From contig NGZR01000001.1 in the NCBI GenBank assembly GCA_002197995.1, positions 14,651,501 to 14,715,500 on the forward strand: DNA of 64,000 bases, read 5' to 3'. This stretch comes from Gaeumannomyces sp. JS-464 (taxonomy: Eukaryota > Ascomycota > Sordariomycetes > Magnaporthales > Magnaporthaceae). The notes under the pieces were generated by a model. That model did no database searches. It was not told where the DNA came from and saw only the letters and a list, made by a program, of their open reading frames with translations. Shown here in pieces: positions 1 through 12,763 of this stretch; position 1 is the first letter of the stretch; every line of letters begins with the position of its first letter. A program made the position numbers and the translations under genes.

Positions 1-3000
1 AGAAGGACATGCAACGGAAGCGCCGCCGCGAGAAGTCCATGGCTGTCACCATCGAACAGAAGGAGGCTGCCTTGGCCAAAGCTAGATCGACCAAGGACGA
101 GCAGGAGCGCCAGAAGCTGCTGCGTGAGGCTGAGAGGGCAAACAAGAAAGCCCAGCAGACCAAGCTCATCTTGCAGAAGGGCATCAAGGGACCTGCGCGC
201 GCGCTCCCATCCCTGGATCTCAACCTGGAGGGTGGTACCATGGCTACCTTTACTGCCGACAACATGGAGCCCGGTAAGAAGGGCAAGGGCCGTGCAGGGA
301 ACCGCCCCAAGAAGTCTAAGGAACAGAAGCAGGCAGAGAAGGACTCGGCCGAAGCTGCCCAGGCTGCCCTGGACGCCGGCAAGGAGCTCCCCACCAAGGA
401 GGAGGCCACGGCCAAGATCCGCATCAAGGTCAACAAGAAGCCCTCCAAGGAGGAGGCCGAAAAGGACAAGGAGAGCAAGGAGCCAGAAGAGCCAAAGGAG
501 CCTGAGGAACCCAAAGAGAAGGAGACCAAAAAGAAGAAGGAGAAGGCCGCTGCCGAGGAGCCTAAGGACAGCCTTGAGACCCGGTTTCTCTCCAAGGGCT
601 ACAACCAGATATACGACCAGATCTGGCGTGACATGGCTCGCAAAGACGTTAGCAAGGCTTTCAAGCTGGCGGTCGACTCTCACTCCAACAAGGCTTCCAA
701 CTTGAAGAAGACAGCTATCCTTGCCTCCAAGGAGGCCAAGAGGTGGCAGCTGCGCACCAATAAGGGCACCAAAGATCTCCAAGCCAGGGCCAAGCGCGTG
801 ATGCGCGACATGATGGGCTTCTGGAAGCGCAATGAGCGTGAGGAGCGGGATCTCCGCAAGGCTGCCGAGCGCCAGGAGCTCGAGAATGCGCGGAAGGAGG
901 AGGCAGACCGCGAGGCTGCCAGACAGAAGCGGAAGCTCAACTTCCTCATCTCACAGACGGAGCTGTACTCTCACTTCATCGGCAAGAAGATCAAGACGGA
1001 TGAGGTCGAGCGGAGCACGGACCGTCCCGAAGTGGCCGCCGAGGAGAACAAGGACAAGGCGCCTGAGGCAGCCAAGCTCAACGTCGAGGAGCCCACGGGT
1101 CCTGTTGCGGCCAAGGTTACGAACTTTGAGAACCTCGACTTCGATGCCGAGGATGACGCCACGCTCCAGGCTGCGGCCATGGCCAACGCTCAGAACGCCA
1201 TTGCCGAGGCTCAGAGGAAGGCGCGCAACTTCAACAACGACGACGAGCCAGACGAGGATGGCGAGATGAACTTCCAGAACCCCACCGGTCTCGGAGACGT
1301 AGAGATCGAGCAGCCCAAGCTCCTGACCGCGACTCTCAAGGAGTACCAGCTCAAGGGTCTCAACTGGCTGGTGAATCTGTACGAGCAGGGCATCAACGGT
1401 ATCCTTGCAGATGAGATGGGTCTCGGAAAGACGATCCAGTCCATTTCGGTCATGGCCTACCTGGCAGAGCACCACGACATCTGGGGTCCCTTCCTGGTTG
1501 TCGCCCCTGCCTCGACGTTGCACAACTGGGAGCAGGAGATCAAGAAGTTCGTTCCTGCGCTCAAGATTGTCCCGTACTGGGGCTCTGCTGGTGACCGAAA
1601 GATTCTGCGCAAGTTCTGGGACCGCAAGCACTCGACTTACAAGCGGGATGCTCAGTTCCACGTCACTATCACGTCCTACCAGATGGTTGTCTCTGATGTC
1701 GCCTACTTCCAGAAGATGAAGTGGCAGTACATGATCCTGGATGAGGCGCAGGCCATCAAGAGCTCTCAGAGTTCGCGGTGGAAGTGCCTTCTCAGCTTCC
1801 ACTGCCGCAACCGGCTGCTTCTGACGGGAACACCCATCCAGAACAACATGCAGGAACTTTGGGCGCTGCTGCACTTCATCATGCCTTCGCTGTTCGACAG
1901 TCACGAGGAGTTCAGCGACTGGTTCTCAAAGGACATCGAGTCTCACGCGCAGAGCAACAGCAAGCTGAACGAGGACCAGCTCAAGCGACTGCACATGATC
2001 CTGAAGCCTTTCATGCTGCGTCGTGTGAAGAAGCATGTGCAAAAGGAGCTGGGCGACAAGATCGAGCTCGATGTCTTCTGCGACCTGACCTACCGCCAGC
2101 GCGCCTACTACGCGAACCTTCGCAACCAAATCAGCATTATGGATCTGATCGAGAAGGCCACGATGGGCGACGACAACGACTCGGGCACGCTGATGAACCT
2201 AGTCATGCAGTTCCGAAAGGTCTGCAACCACCCCGACCTGTTCGAGCGCGCGGACACCAGCTCTGCTCTTGCTCTGGCTTCGTTTGCCGAGACGGGCTCT
2301 TTTGCTCGTGAGGGCAACAACCTCACAGTCGGCTACACCACCAGGAGTATGATCCAGTATCCGCTGCCGAGGCTTGTTTGGCGCGAAGGCGGCCGCCTTA
2401 CCAAGGTTGGCAACGACAACATCTCTGCCGGATTCCGGAGCAAGTACTTAGGTGAACTGATGAACATCTGGTCACCAGAGAATGTTCGCGTGAGCCTTGG
2501 TGGAACCGATTCATTCTCGTGGCTGAGGTTCGCAGACACCAGTCTGGCAGAGGCCGAGAAGGCAGGCAAGCAAGATCTGTTCTCTCGAGCCGCGGAGCTG
2601 GCACAGAAGAAGAACCGGCTGGCGGCCATGAACGTTGCTTACGACGATGACGAGGAGGACCGCTTCACCCCATCACACGCCCTCTTCCAGATCAAGCAGA
2701 GGCGAGACAGGACGGCGCTCGCTGACATTTCGTCGGAAGGCGTTCTCCAGAACCTGATGAACGTCTCGCGCGTCATGTACGACGACTCGAGCCTTCCGCG
2801 CACAGAGCCGGCTGCCCGCCCGGGCGCGTCGGCACCGCCGATCGAGGTTGTCTGCCACAGCAAGGGCGCGCAGTACGAGCGGGACCAGATCCTGTTCAAC
2901 GTCCCCGTGCGCAAGGCACTGTTCGGCCCCACAATCGAAGAGGAGAAGGAGTTTGTGCTCCAGAAGGTGCCGCTCGAGAGGTTGCCGGCGCCTGCGTTGC

Positions 3001-4401
3001 TCCCTGCGCCCGACAACGAGAAGAAGCGGTTCACCAACGTCAACGTCCCCTCGATGCGCCGCTTCGTCACCGACTCTGGCAAGCTGGCCAAGCTGGACGA
3101 GCTGCTCTTCCAGCTCAAGGCAGGCGGTCATCGTGTGCTGCTGTACTTCCAGATGACACGCATGATCGACCTGATGGAGGAGTATCTGACGTACCGCAAC
3201 TGGAAGTACTGCCGTCTCGATGGTTCCACCAAGCTCGAGGACCGTCGCGACACGGTGCACGACTTCCAGCACAATCCATCCATCTTCATCTTCCTGCTGT
3301 CGACCCGTGCCGGCGGTCTAGGAATCAACCTCACATCCGCAGATACCGTCATCTTCTACGACTCTGACTGGAACCCTACCATCGACTCGCAGGCCATGGA
3401 CCGTGCCCATCGTCTCGGCCAGACCAGGCAGGTCACAGTGTACCGACTCATCACAAAGGGTACCATCGAGGAGCGGATCCGGAAGCGTGCCATGCAGAAG
3501 GAGGAGGTGCAGCGCGTCGTCATCTCTGGCGGCGCCGGCGCCCACTCGGGCGTCGACTTCTCAGGCCGTCGGGCGCCCGAGAACCGCAACCGCGACATCG
3601 CAATGTGGCTGGCAGACGACGACCAGGCCGAGCTCATCGAGAGGCGCGAGCGCGAGCTTCTGGAGAGCGGCGAGTACGACAAGGCTACCAAGAAGCGCGG
3701 CGGCAACAAGCGCAAGCGGGCGGCCAAGGAAAATGGTGGCGGCGGCGGGGAGGGTGCCGCCAGTCTCGACGACATGTACCACGAGGGTGAGACCAATCTC
3801 GACTGTACCACTCAAAGCCCCAACAGCAGCGAAGAAGACATCGCCACCGCTCAAGCTGAGCTGGTGAGAGATGGGGCGTCAGCAAGGCCGACGCCATCAA
3901 AGACGGCGGCGATAAGGTGTCGTATCAAGCCCCAAGATGGGAGTGACTCTTCGACAACCTCTTCGCCAGCGCCGAAGAGGATCAAGCTCAGAGTCAAGAC
4001 GCCGCGCTCGAATAACTAACCCCAGCTCTCTGCGCCCCTGGCGTATCTGAGCATCACGTTCCTGCCGGTTCTCTTGCATGTGCGGAGTTTCCGGGAAAGT
4101 CGCCAAGGCGCGGCTCTCAACTGTCAGGCAGATCCCTTCGACCTTCCACCCCCGGTGGTTCCCCAACACGGCAGTGACATTCTGATGGAACGAACAATCC
4201 TGTCATGAACAAATACTCACAAATCACCTCAACTATCCAGGCGAAGGGCACTTCGACGACGGCAACAAGGCCTCGGGCACGGCAACACCGGTTGTGCAAG
4301 AGGCAGACGCTCGCCCGGGGAAGAAGAAGCGGGCGGGCGGAAAGAAGGCGAAAACGACGATGCAGAGACTCGCCATGGCCGACGGCGAGGTTGACGGATA
4401 G
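1..4401 (+). CDS. INO80: Chromatin-remodelling ATPase INO80, 5'-truncated by the window edge
   Basis: Catalytic subunit of the INO80 nucleosome-remodelling complex (nucleus; slides nucleosomes and exchanges H2A.Z). The frame is open from the left edge, so the N-terminus lies outside. Numbering from the Met at 9: Lys/Glu-rich segment and DBINO-like region about 185-330; SNF2 ATPase from about 440 with GLGKT Walker A near 470 and DEAQ box near 577; helicase C domain about 1040-1155 ending in a motif VI ([10 protein letters not shown]). The long insertion between the two lobes (about 800-1040) is typical of INO80. The last intron is 3787-4240 (454 nt, GTGAGA...TCCAG); the final exon 4241-4401 encodes a basic tail rich in Lys/Gly. 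If this intron is retained the frame stays open to a stop at 4019 and gives a different tail. Family call is very secure; the splice is inferred. Confidence 0.95.
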
Positions 4402-4982
4402 ACGGCGGGTTTGTTGGATGATGATGGGCTTACCGACTTGAAGCGATGCTAATAATTTTGATACACGACTCCCTGGCGCTCGGTCCTTGGTCTCACGGGG
4501 TCCGGACGGGCGTTGAATGGCTTGGAGGACTGATTCTTTTGTTTTCATTTTTCTTGTGTTAATACTGCCATCGCACTTCTTCTTCCTTGTCGCGTTCCTT
4601 TCTATTTCCATATTCTGTTTTTACTTTTAGATTGTCAGGACGGTATTCCGTTGCCAGGGCCTCGTTCCACCCAGGCGACGATGGCACTCGACTGGCATTA
4701 TCCGATGGAACTCGGCGCTCAAAAAGGGCCTGTTAGCGGTAGACAGGGTTTCAACAAACAAACACGTGTACACCTTGTAGCTTTCCCGAAACGACGGGGA
4801 GAGTGTGCCTTGTAGATGGGCTCGGCGTTCAGGGCTTACCTGGAATTTGTGGAAAGCGTGCGTGTGCCTGTTGCGGCGTAGCCAGGTGACGGCATCAAAG
4901 ACTCTAGGAAAACGGCGAATGTTTGAGTAATCAATACTAGTTAGGGGCTAGGCTAGCGGCTGCGGCTTTTGACAATCCACCA
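4402..4982. other. Intergenic, INO80 3' flank
   Basis: No coding signal on either strand. This should hold the INO80 3' UTR and the promoter of the kinase remnant. Nothing else seen. Confidence 0.6.
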
Positions 4983-5594
4983 ATGTCACGACTGCTTCTC
5001 GCGGACGCGGTCCTGACAGGCCGTGTCTCCTCCTACACCATCGTCAAGGAGCTGCACAGGGCGGCCGACGAAGGGGCCGTGTACTTCGTTCGGCACCGCG
5101 GTAAGAAGAGTAGAGTCCCCCCTTGCGCGACTTCCGCCTTCCGCCTTCGCCCCGCTAACGCGCGTCCCAGCTCCTCAGCCTCGTCCTCGGGGGGGCGCCT
5201 ACCATCTGTTCGACCCTAAGATCGAAGGGGCCAGGCCGGACGACGACGCCTACGAGCTGACCGTCATGAGACGCATGTACGAGTTCTTCGGCCCGTTCCC
5301 CGAGTCTTACAGGGAGTTCAACGGCCCGGCGACGTCGGCCATCATCGACTTCACCCACAGCCAGGGGGCCCTGGAGAAGCCCTTCGCCAGGACGGGCCCG
5401 GGCGAGTTCCCCCCGGCCGACCAGGAATTCATCCTGAAGATCATGAAGCTGGACCCCCCGCGACAGGCCGACGGCGGAGGGAGCTGCTTGCGGATCCGTG
5501 GTTCTTGGAGGAGTCGCCCGACACGCGGGATCCGCTTCCTGGGGATCTTGGCCAAGTCGACCAGCAAAATATAACGAAAGGGTTGGGTTCCTGA
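4983..5594 (+). pseudogene. Ser/Thr protein kinase remnant, internally deleted and frameshifted
   Basis: Exon 1 (4983-5100) encodes the start of a kinase N-lobe, with a TGRVSSYTIVKELH-like glycine-loop region. A 70-nt intron follows (5101-5170). The next exon then enters directly at the C-lobe end: HLFDPKIEG, ELTVMRRMYEFFGPFP, and a C-terminal KIMKLDP motif. The ATP lysine, HRD loop, DFG and APE regions are absent, so about two thirds of a kinase domain is missing. The reading frame then breaks twice: an extra C in the six-C run near 5454-5459, and an extra G near 5480. Reading across both breaks restores a normal kinase tail (DRPTAEELL, DPWF) and a stop at 5592-5594; unrepaired, the frame stops at 5572. 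The two frameshifts could be sequencing errors. The missing core cannot be explained that way, so the locus is unlikely to make an active kinase. Confidence 0.75.
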
Positions 5595-7391
5595 TACGGT
5601 AACCGGCTCAATCATTGCGAGCGTCATGGGAAGAACAAGGCGCTTGTGCGGTCAACTCCTGGCATTTGGCATCGACGGGGCCGAGAGGCCTGTAAGAGGC
5701 TCTCTCTCTATCTCATCCGTCGGCATAAAAAAAAATGAAGCAAAATGGGGGTATATAAAATGATCAAAGAAGGACGCCGGGCTTTTTGTTACCCGTGCAG
5801 TTCCGGAAATAGAAGAGAAAATGCCAGTAAAAGAAGAAGCAGAAGAAAGGATGCTGGAGGAAGGCGGCGGGGCAAGATACCACCCAGTCTCGACTAAGAC
5901 TAGATGGTGAGAGAAGGATGACGGAGAAGAAAAAGAGCAGACAAAAAACCACAAGGCCCAACACCAACACCAACACCACACCAAAATAACAGCAACCTCT
6001 TAAACACCGAACCAGCGCCAGCCTTGTCCTCAACCGTCTTTGCCTGCCTCTTCTAATTCTATCCGGCTCTCTGTACCTCCCCTCGCCAGTCCTCAACCTC
6101 CTCCGTTGTCTAGCCGTCGACTAGGGAGTAGAAAAGAAAATAAAACAAAGCCCAGTTCCAAGCGCGCCGATCCATGTTTATTTTAAAAAGTGTGTGGTTG
6201 TTTTTTTCTTCGTTTTTTTTTGCCTCGGTTTGCTTTTGTGTAGCCCGATGCGCCACGTTGAAGCCCATCCTCCTCTTTAAACCCCTTCTCAGTCAAGAGA
6301 AGTGGCTACATTTACCCCTAAACAAAAACAAGAAAAAAAAAAAAGGGAAACACGGGGGAGAGTTGGAAGGGGGAAAAAGTCAAAGGAAAAAATAGGGGGA
6401 AAGTTGGCCGAGGTTGGAGACCATGCAACCCAACGAGAGAAAGAAAGACAAAAAAAAAGAACGCGGAACCCGTTCTCGCAAGATGCGAGAGCGGCGCCCG
6501 ACGATCCTTCTCCCGTGCGTTGTTCATCCCTCCATCCATCAGTATAGCAAAAATGCCATATATATCTAAAGCCAGAGCCCGGGTACAAAAGTGTTGAACA
6601 TGTGAGAAGAGAATTTGGAGATAAGAATAAAGGAGGAAGGCGGCTCCTCCATAGCAGCCTCGCAAGCCATCGAGGCCTGCGTCGTCCAATCTCCTCCCTC
6701 TACCCCCCGCTCACCATCGTATCAAACGAGAACGTTGCGACGTCCTCTTCACCCATCCACCAACTCGAAATATCCCCTCGTCCCCTTTACACCAAACCAT
6801 GACACGTCGTTAGCCTCGTAGGCAGGTATCGTTCCGCGTGTGTTTGTTGCAGAAATCAGGTCATCCACCGTCATGACGCTTTAAAAGTTGCGGTTGAAAA
6901 AAAAAGTCGTCTTCTTCCTCATCCACCTTTTGGGTATTCCAATCCAATTCAAAATCTTCGTCATCATCTCTCTTCGTCTGCTCTGTTGAGGCCATGGTCT
7001 TGGTCGTGTCCGAGCTCCCGGCTGGTTCCGCGACATGGCTTTTTGAGTGCCCAGGGCTCTCAAGGCCATGGTGGTAGAAACCTCTGAGGATTGTTATCCG
7101 TGCCGTGAATCCGAGTGCCTCGTGGCCCAGCCCAGCAGTTCGGAGTGCGTTTTGTGGGCGCTGGGCTGGCGGCTGCTACGTTGGGTCTCAGGTGTTGCTT
7201 GGGACGTTGGTATTTGGCACCGATGGGTACAGATTCAGAATCTGGCCCTGGAGCTGGCTAAAACCGCTGAGAGAGCTGCGACTTCTGTGTCGCGACCTTG
7301 GCTGGTTCAAGCACTTGTATCGATACCTGCGCGAGTGGGGAATCATTGCGTGAGCCTCTCTTCTCAATACCATCATCTTCCGTTCAAACAG
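5595..7391. other. Convergent intergenic region
   Basis: It lies between the 3' ends of the kinase remnant and the demethylase. It has several A- and T-rich runs (about 5725-5760, 6190-6230, 6310-6470) but no conserved frame, RNA gene or repeat that I can recognise. Confidence 0.55.
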
Positions 7392-10300
7392 TCAAATGCC
7401 AGTCTTGAAGGTGGGGGGAGAGCCATACGGTGACTGCGGCGGATCTGAAATCCTGCGAAGTTGCTGCTTAAGCTGCTCCTCTGGCGACTGGTGGTGCGAT
7501 GTGGCGTTTGACGCTGGCGAACCAGGCACCGACGGCGTCCCGGGCATGTGCTGGGACATTGACCCGCGGGATCCGGGGGGCGTCGACGGCACGTGGTGAG
7601 TCAGAGGGCTCATCGGCGGAGGCGTCGTCGGGTTCATCGTGAGGCCTGGCGTCGTGAATACAACATCGGCCGGTCCGCCAAACGGTCCGACTGTTCGAGA
7701 CTGGTCAGAACAAGTCGAACTGATCGCAGCGACGTCTGAAGTGCCCTTACCTTGCGATGCAGGACCCATCGGGCCAATGGCGCCAAGCGGGCCCATGGGA
7801 CCAATGGAGCCCAGAGGCAAGGGACCAAACATGTTCATCGACTCCAGCGGGCCCAGAGGCCCGATGAAGGGCTGCCATACAGGGCTGAACTGGGGGCGCA
7901 TGTGCATAGGCGCCGTCGTGGGAGACACGGCCTCCCACGGATCTAACAAGCTGAGAGAGGCCTCAGGGAAGTATGAGGGCGGCGGCGGCGAGGCCTCATG
8001 CATCATGGGGGACGCCGCTGAGAGATCAAGTGACAGCGACGACGGAGACTGCAGCACCGAATCAGGCTGAGGGTTAGGGAACCTAAACGTGGTGTTAGGG
8101 GAGATCTCGTCCTCGGCGCCGCCGTCGCTATAGTTCAGATGGCGCGCAGGCTTGCTCAGCCCCATGAGGCCACCCCCTAGCGTGAAACTGTTGCCACGTC
8201 GATGGACGCTCGCCCGCGCCTTGGAGGTCGACATCATCAGCTGCGACCGCAGGCTGCCTTCGTACCCGTTCGTGAAGCCACCCCAAGTGGCGTAAGGCGT
8301 ACGGTACTTGGACGAATCCCTGTTGTTCTGGACCTGGAAGAAGGGATACTTCTGGGCGATACTTGGGGCTTGTGAGGCTTGCTGCGACGCCTGCTTCTGC
8401 GACGTTTGTTGCGGCTGCTGTTGCTGCAGTTGCATCTTCTGCTGTTGCTGCTGCACGTACGGCGGCAGTGGCACCTTAGACTGCCGGGGAACGGGCTGGC
8501 CATTCACGCCGGCTGTCTTCGCAACGCTACTATGAGAGGAAGCAGGCAGAGAGTTCCGTCTCTGGATGACGGCAGCATTTGGTTTGCTCCATGTCCTTGG
8601 AGGGGGCGGGCCAAGGGGGGCTCCGACAGCTGGACGAGCCGCCGATGGAGTTTGGCTAGGAGGTGATATTGCAGAAGCTGGAGACGTAGTAGTGGAGAGC
8701 GAGAGTGAGGGCTTCTGGAAAGACGAAGGGGTGGCAGTGTGCGTGATGGCCGAGGGGGTGACGGCGGCGGCCGGGGCAGAGCTGGGGGCGGGTGCAGATG
8801 GTATTTTGAACCGTGAATCGGTTGTGGGGGCAGTGGAAGTGGGAGCTGTCTGGGAAGCAGGGAGGGCGGGAGGGGGCATGGCCCCCTTTGGGGCAAACGA
8901 CTGAGGGGCAAAGGAAGAGGTGTCGTACGCCGACTTGCGCGGCTTGTACACATACGGCTTCTCTGTCTTGAGAGCGCCGGGCGGTAGTTTGGGCAGCGGG
9001 ATCGGGGTGTAGGACCTACGCGGCTCAGCCGACGACGACGGAACCGACGGACGCCGCGCGGGCGGCGGCCGAGGGATCGTGTCGAGGAAGTTGCTTTTGG
9101 CGTTGTGCCGAGGCAGCGCCGGGTCTTCAGTGTACTGGGGCCGCAGGTCCGTCGACGCCGTGCCAAGGTAGTGCCAGAGCTGCATCTCCTTGGCCAAGTC
9201 GACGGCGACCTGCTCGGGGTTCTTGCACTCGTCCTTCTCGCAGGTGTGGAACTCCGCCCACTTGAGACCCTCGGCGAAGAGGTCGTCGGCGCGCGGGCGC
9301 TCCTCGCCCAGCCGACGCGTGGCGTGAATCTCAGCCTTGGCCTTGGCCGACGTCGGCATCGGCAGGGCGTTGCGCGACGCCTTGGGTAGCCTGAACTCGG
9401 ACGGGTCGGGCAGCAACAGCCACTTCCATTCCACCTCGACTCGGTCGCTATGCTGAGTTAGTCCTCTGCTCTTTCTATTGCCGTGAGTCGAGTTGTCGTA
9501 CCCGTGTGGAATGATGTCCAGAAGTAGTGTCTCCTCGTCGGGTCTGTTTTCGACGACTACTCCGGCGAAAATATCCCCACGGTAGTATTGAACTTGGCAT
9601 ATGGCGCCCTTCTCGAGGGCCGCCGCGCTCTCTCGGACGCGCGCGTTGCTCTCGAGCGCGTAGCCGTCCAGCTTCTTGTCTCGCTTGACGCGGTGGAATC
9701 GACAGCTGAACTCGAAGGCCTGCTCCTTGTATTCAGTACCGTCCTCACCGAAAATGGGCACCTCCGCCTCCTCGACAAAGACGCCAGCTGCCGCGGCGCA
9801 CGTGCCGTGGTACGACCTCGGGCACTTCTTCTGGGAGCACTGGAAACACGCGCCCCTCTTGGAGCGGCAGTACAGGCACTTGAGCTCCAGGCGCGCCTTG
9901 CTGATGTTGGCCACGTTGGCCACCGTGTCTTGACCACCCACAGTCTCGATATACGGCTCAGGAAGATAGAGAGCACAAAGACGGTGGGCCTTGCGTCCAT
10001 CGTCCGTCGGCAGAATCTCAGAGCCTGGGATGTTGTTTGGGCAAAGGCAGCACGGCGGCTCCACGTGCGATTTGATGCGGAGTCGGATCTTCTTGATCTT
10101 GGGCCGGCCATCGATGTCGTCCCCGGTTCTCTTCCTCTTGCGACCCGGAGCCCTGACCCGCACAACAATGCCCGAAGGAGGAGTGGGCAGGCCAGCCATG
10201 GCCACATCGTTCTCTTCATCTTCGTCGTCGTCATCATACTCGTCCTCCGTCTCCTCGTACTCCGTGCTCTCTCCGCGGAGTTTTCGCTCAATCTCGTACA

Positions 10301-12124
10301 CGTCGACCCAGACGCTGTCCTGGGCCTGCGCACATTCACACTTCTTGGCAATCTTGCCCATGGGAAGCCAGGTGTCCAAGGCAAAGTTGACAGCCTCGGC
10401 GCAGTTGTATCCGAGGTTGTAGCCTGAGTGGTATCCGTACGGATATGTGACCACGAACTCGCCGGGGTAGGAGACGCACTTGTTCACCTTGATGTTGTAG
10501 TACTGCTGCAGGTGGGCAGGCGAGATCAGGAAGGCCTTGTGACGAAGAAACTGGTCGCAGGCCTTGGCCTCGGTAGGCCAGATGCTCTTCATCGCGGCCT
10601 CAAACCGGCGCGCATCGCCCTGGGATATGCTGTACCACTGCTTGGGCGCGCCGAAGTGGAGGTAGTTGATGCTGTAGAGATCCACATCCTCGAGGTGCCA
10701 GGCAAACGTGGCCTTCCACATACCCAAGTAGAGGTAGGCCGTGTTGACTCCGGGGACCTTGGTCCCAAGGACATCCAGCAGGTTCGGCAGCTTGTTGAGG
10801 TTCCAGAGATCGGTCGATTCGTGGAACAGTGTACCAGGAAGATCAGCACCGTAGAGTGGCTGCGCAAAGGTAAGAGTCTTCCAATATGTGCGCTCCAATT
10901 CCTCGCAGCGCTCCGGCGTGTAGTCCGAAATGTCCATGTGGTAGTCCCAATCCTTGAACGCGGCCTCGTCAATCATTGCAGAACCCTCGCGCCTGATGTA
11001 CTTGCGACGAGCCGAAGTGGATTGGATCTTGGGCTTGGCCTGCGTGACGCCTCCCATGCGGCGAGGCACGTTGGACATGACCTCGTCATCCTCATCCTCT
11101 TCAATCTTGATTCCAGGCTCGCTCTCGATGGTCTCGGCAACCGAGCCCTCCTCGGCGTTAGGGGACTCGGGTGTCATTGGACGTGGCTCGGGCTCGGCAG
11201 TGGACTCATTCCTAGAGCTGGCAACGCTCCTCCCTCGACCCCGACCCCGACGACCAGCCCTCCGGCCGCGGGTAGCCGGCGCGGAAGACGCCGCTGTCGT
11301 CGTTGCGGGCTTGGGCTTCGGCGCAGGCTTGGGCTTATCGGCGTTTGCGCGACGCTCACCCCTGCGCGCGGGCGGTTGGTGCTCGCTCTGGTCACAGAGC
11401 TGTCTCCACTGGGGAAGGTTGTAGGAACGCTGGTGCAAGATGTTGACTTGACGGTAGGTCCCATTGGAGCCCATGATGTCTTGTTTGATAGGCTCTCGCA
11501 CTCGAATGGTCTTGACGAGATCATCAATCGGGGGCAGCGAATCTTTCCACTCCTGAGGGGAATGATCTTGATGATTCCGGACTTCATGCCGTAGGGATCG
11601 ACTTTTCCCATCTGCAAGCGTATCGGGGAGACTGGTTAGCATGAGTGTTATCGGGAGTGTAGAGATGTAGTGCAGCATAATGTGTAAGGGTGAAGTTGAG
11701 GCGTGCCAAGTCTAAGTTGGCACTTGGGACGGGCTAGGCTCTAACGACTTATTTCCGGGGCGGATGTTGACACCACATACAAAGCGGCTTAAAGTCCTGG
11801 AACTGGGCCATAGTCGGACGGAAGACGGGAACGGTGCCGGACCATTCGGCCGGAAGGACTGGCCGATGTCATCGCCGTCAGGGTTGGGCTGAGGCTCAGT
11901 CGGGGATCAGCCGGGGGCGCATGGTCTGGGAGGATAGGGGGGTCGTCGGGTTGCAGGTCGGCGAGGGCGTCATCGAGGTCGCTGAGCTCCGAGTCGCTGC
12001 CGTCGAGCTTCATGGCATTGTTGCTGTCCGGCGGCGAGTGCAGGCCGGTGGGCTTTGCGGCGGCCGGGGCGACGACGGCGATTGTGTCGGCCGACGCGAC
12101 GTGGTCGGCGTCTTCGTTGGACAT
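7392..12124 (-). CDS. JmjN/JmjC/extended-PHD histone lysine demethylase (KDM4-like)
   Basis: Fe(II)/2-oxoglutarate dioxygenase expected to remove methyl groups from H3K9/H3K36 in the nucleus. Exon 1 starts at 12124 (MSNED; an upstream in-frame Met lies at 12178). JmjN is split by an intron at 11612-11780 (donor GTATGT, acceptor TTGCAG). The JmjC core lies near 10380-10830, with iron ligands His and Glu in FAWHLEDVDLYSINYLHFG and the third His in YHSGYNLGYNCAE; it ends in a Cys cluster (CECAQAQ). An extended PHD/zinc module follows (about 9680-10080; CCLC...CLYC...CFQC...YHGTC). A 54-nt in-frame intron (9448-9501) interrupts the sequence between PHG and DRVEVEW. The C-terminal third is low-complexity (Pro, Ser, Gln). 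Three one-base breaks lie in JmjN: an extra A/T at 11854-11855, an extra base at 11786-11787, and a missing base in the G-run 11557-11560. The downstream 4.1 kb is intact. Family call is secure; the N-terminal model is not. Confidence 0.9.
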
Positions 12125-12731
12125 GATCGCGGCAGCAGGCTCGGAAGGTCGGGGTGCTTCCAGGCGACCAATGCCCAACGCAGGGGGGCCGGGATTTGGA
12201 TGGGCGGCGCGACTCCTCCAGGCCGGCGGTGGTGGGCGAGGCTGTTATTTTGGTCGGCGTCGTCTCAACTGGCTCGGGCGGAAAAATCACGCAGGGAAGG
12301 AAGGCTGGGGGCAGAGGCAAGCGCTGGCTGCTCGAGAGCAACGCAGGCAGCTCTGTCGGGGCGTCGACTTGGGTTTGACAAGCGCAGGCAGGCTTTGGTA
12401 GGTTTGGCTGCGGGCTGGTGGTGTGGTTTGTCCCAGAGGCAGCCCTGTGCAATGCAGCGATGCGATTGATGAATGGGCTGGCCAGTGCTGCTCAGTGGTG
12501 CCTGCCCGTGGTGGCAGCTTGCTGGGAAGGGTGGTATGTGCGTTGTGTTCGTGCGTGCAGTCCAAGAGCTTTTGCTCCGTCGCTAGCGCAGCCCGGCCAG
12601 GGTGCCCGCAAGGTGGGTCGATTCCTGTGCAATCTGAGCTGAGGGGCGAGTTGAGAGAGCCGCTGCTGGGTCTGTCTGCGATGTCTAAGTCCAGTCGCAG
12701 CTCAGGATTTGACGGAATTAATGGAGAAGGC

Positions 12732-12763
<32 letters not shown>

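Noticed and set aside
7690..7739. GTAAGG...CCAG 50-nt intron candidate in the demethylase C-terminus
   Set aside because: Removing 50 nt shifts the frame away from the Pro-rich tail that continues naturally to the stop at 7392.
10428..11594. Long plus-strand open frame opposite the JmjC domain
   Set aside because: Antisense shadow of a conserved catalytic domain.
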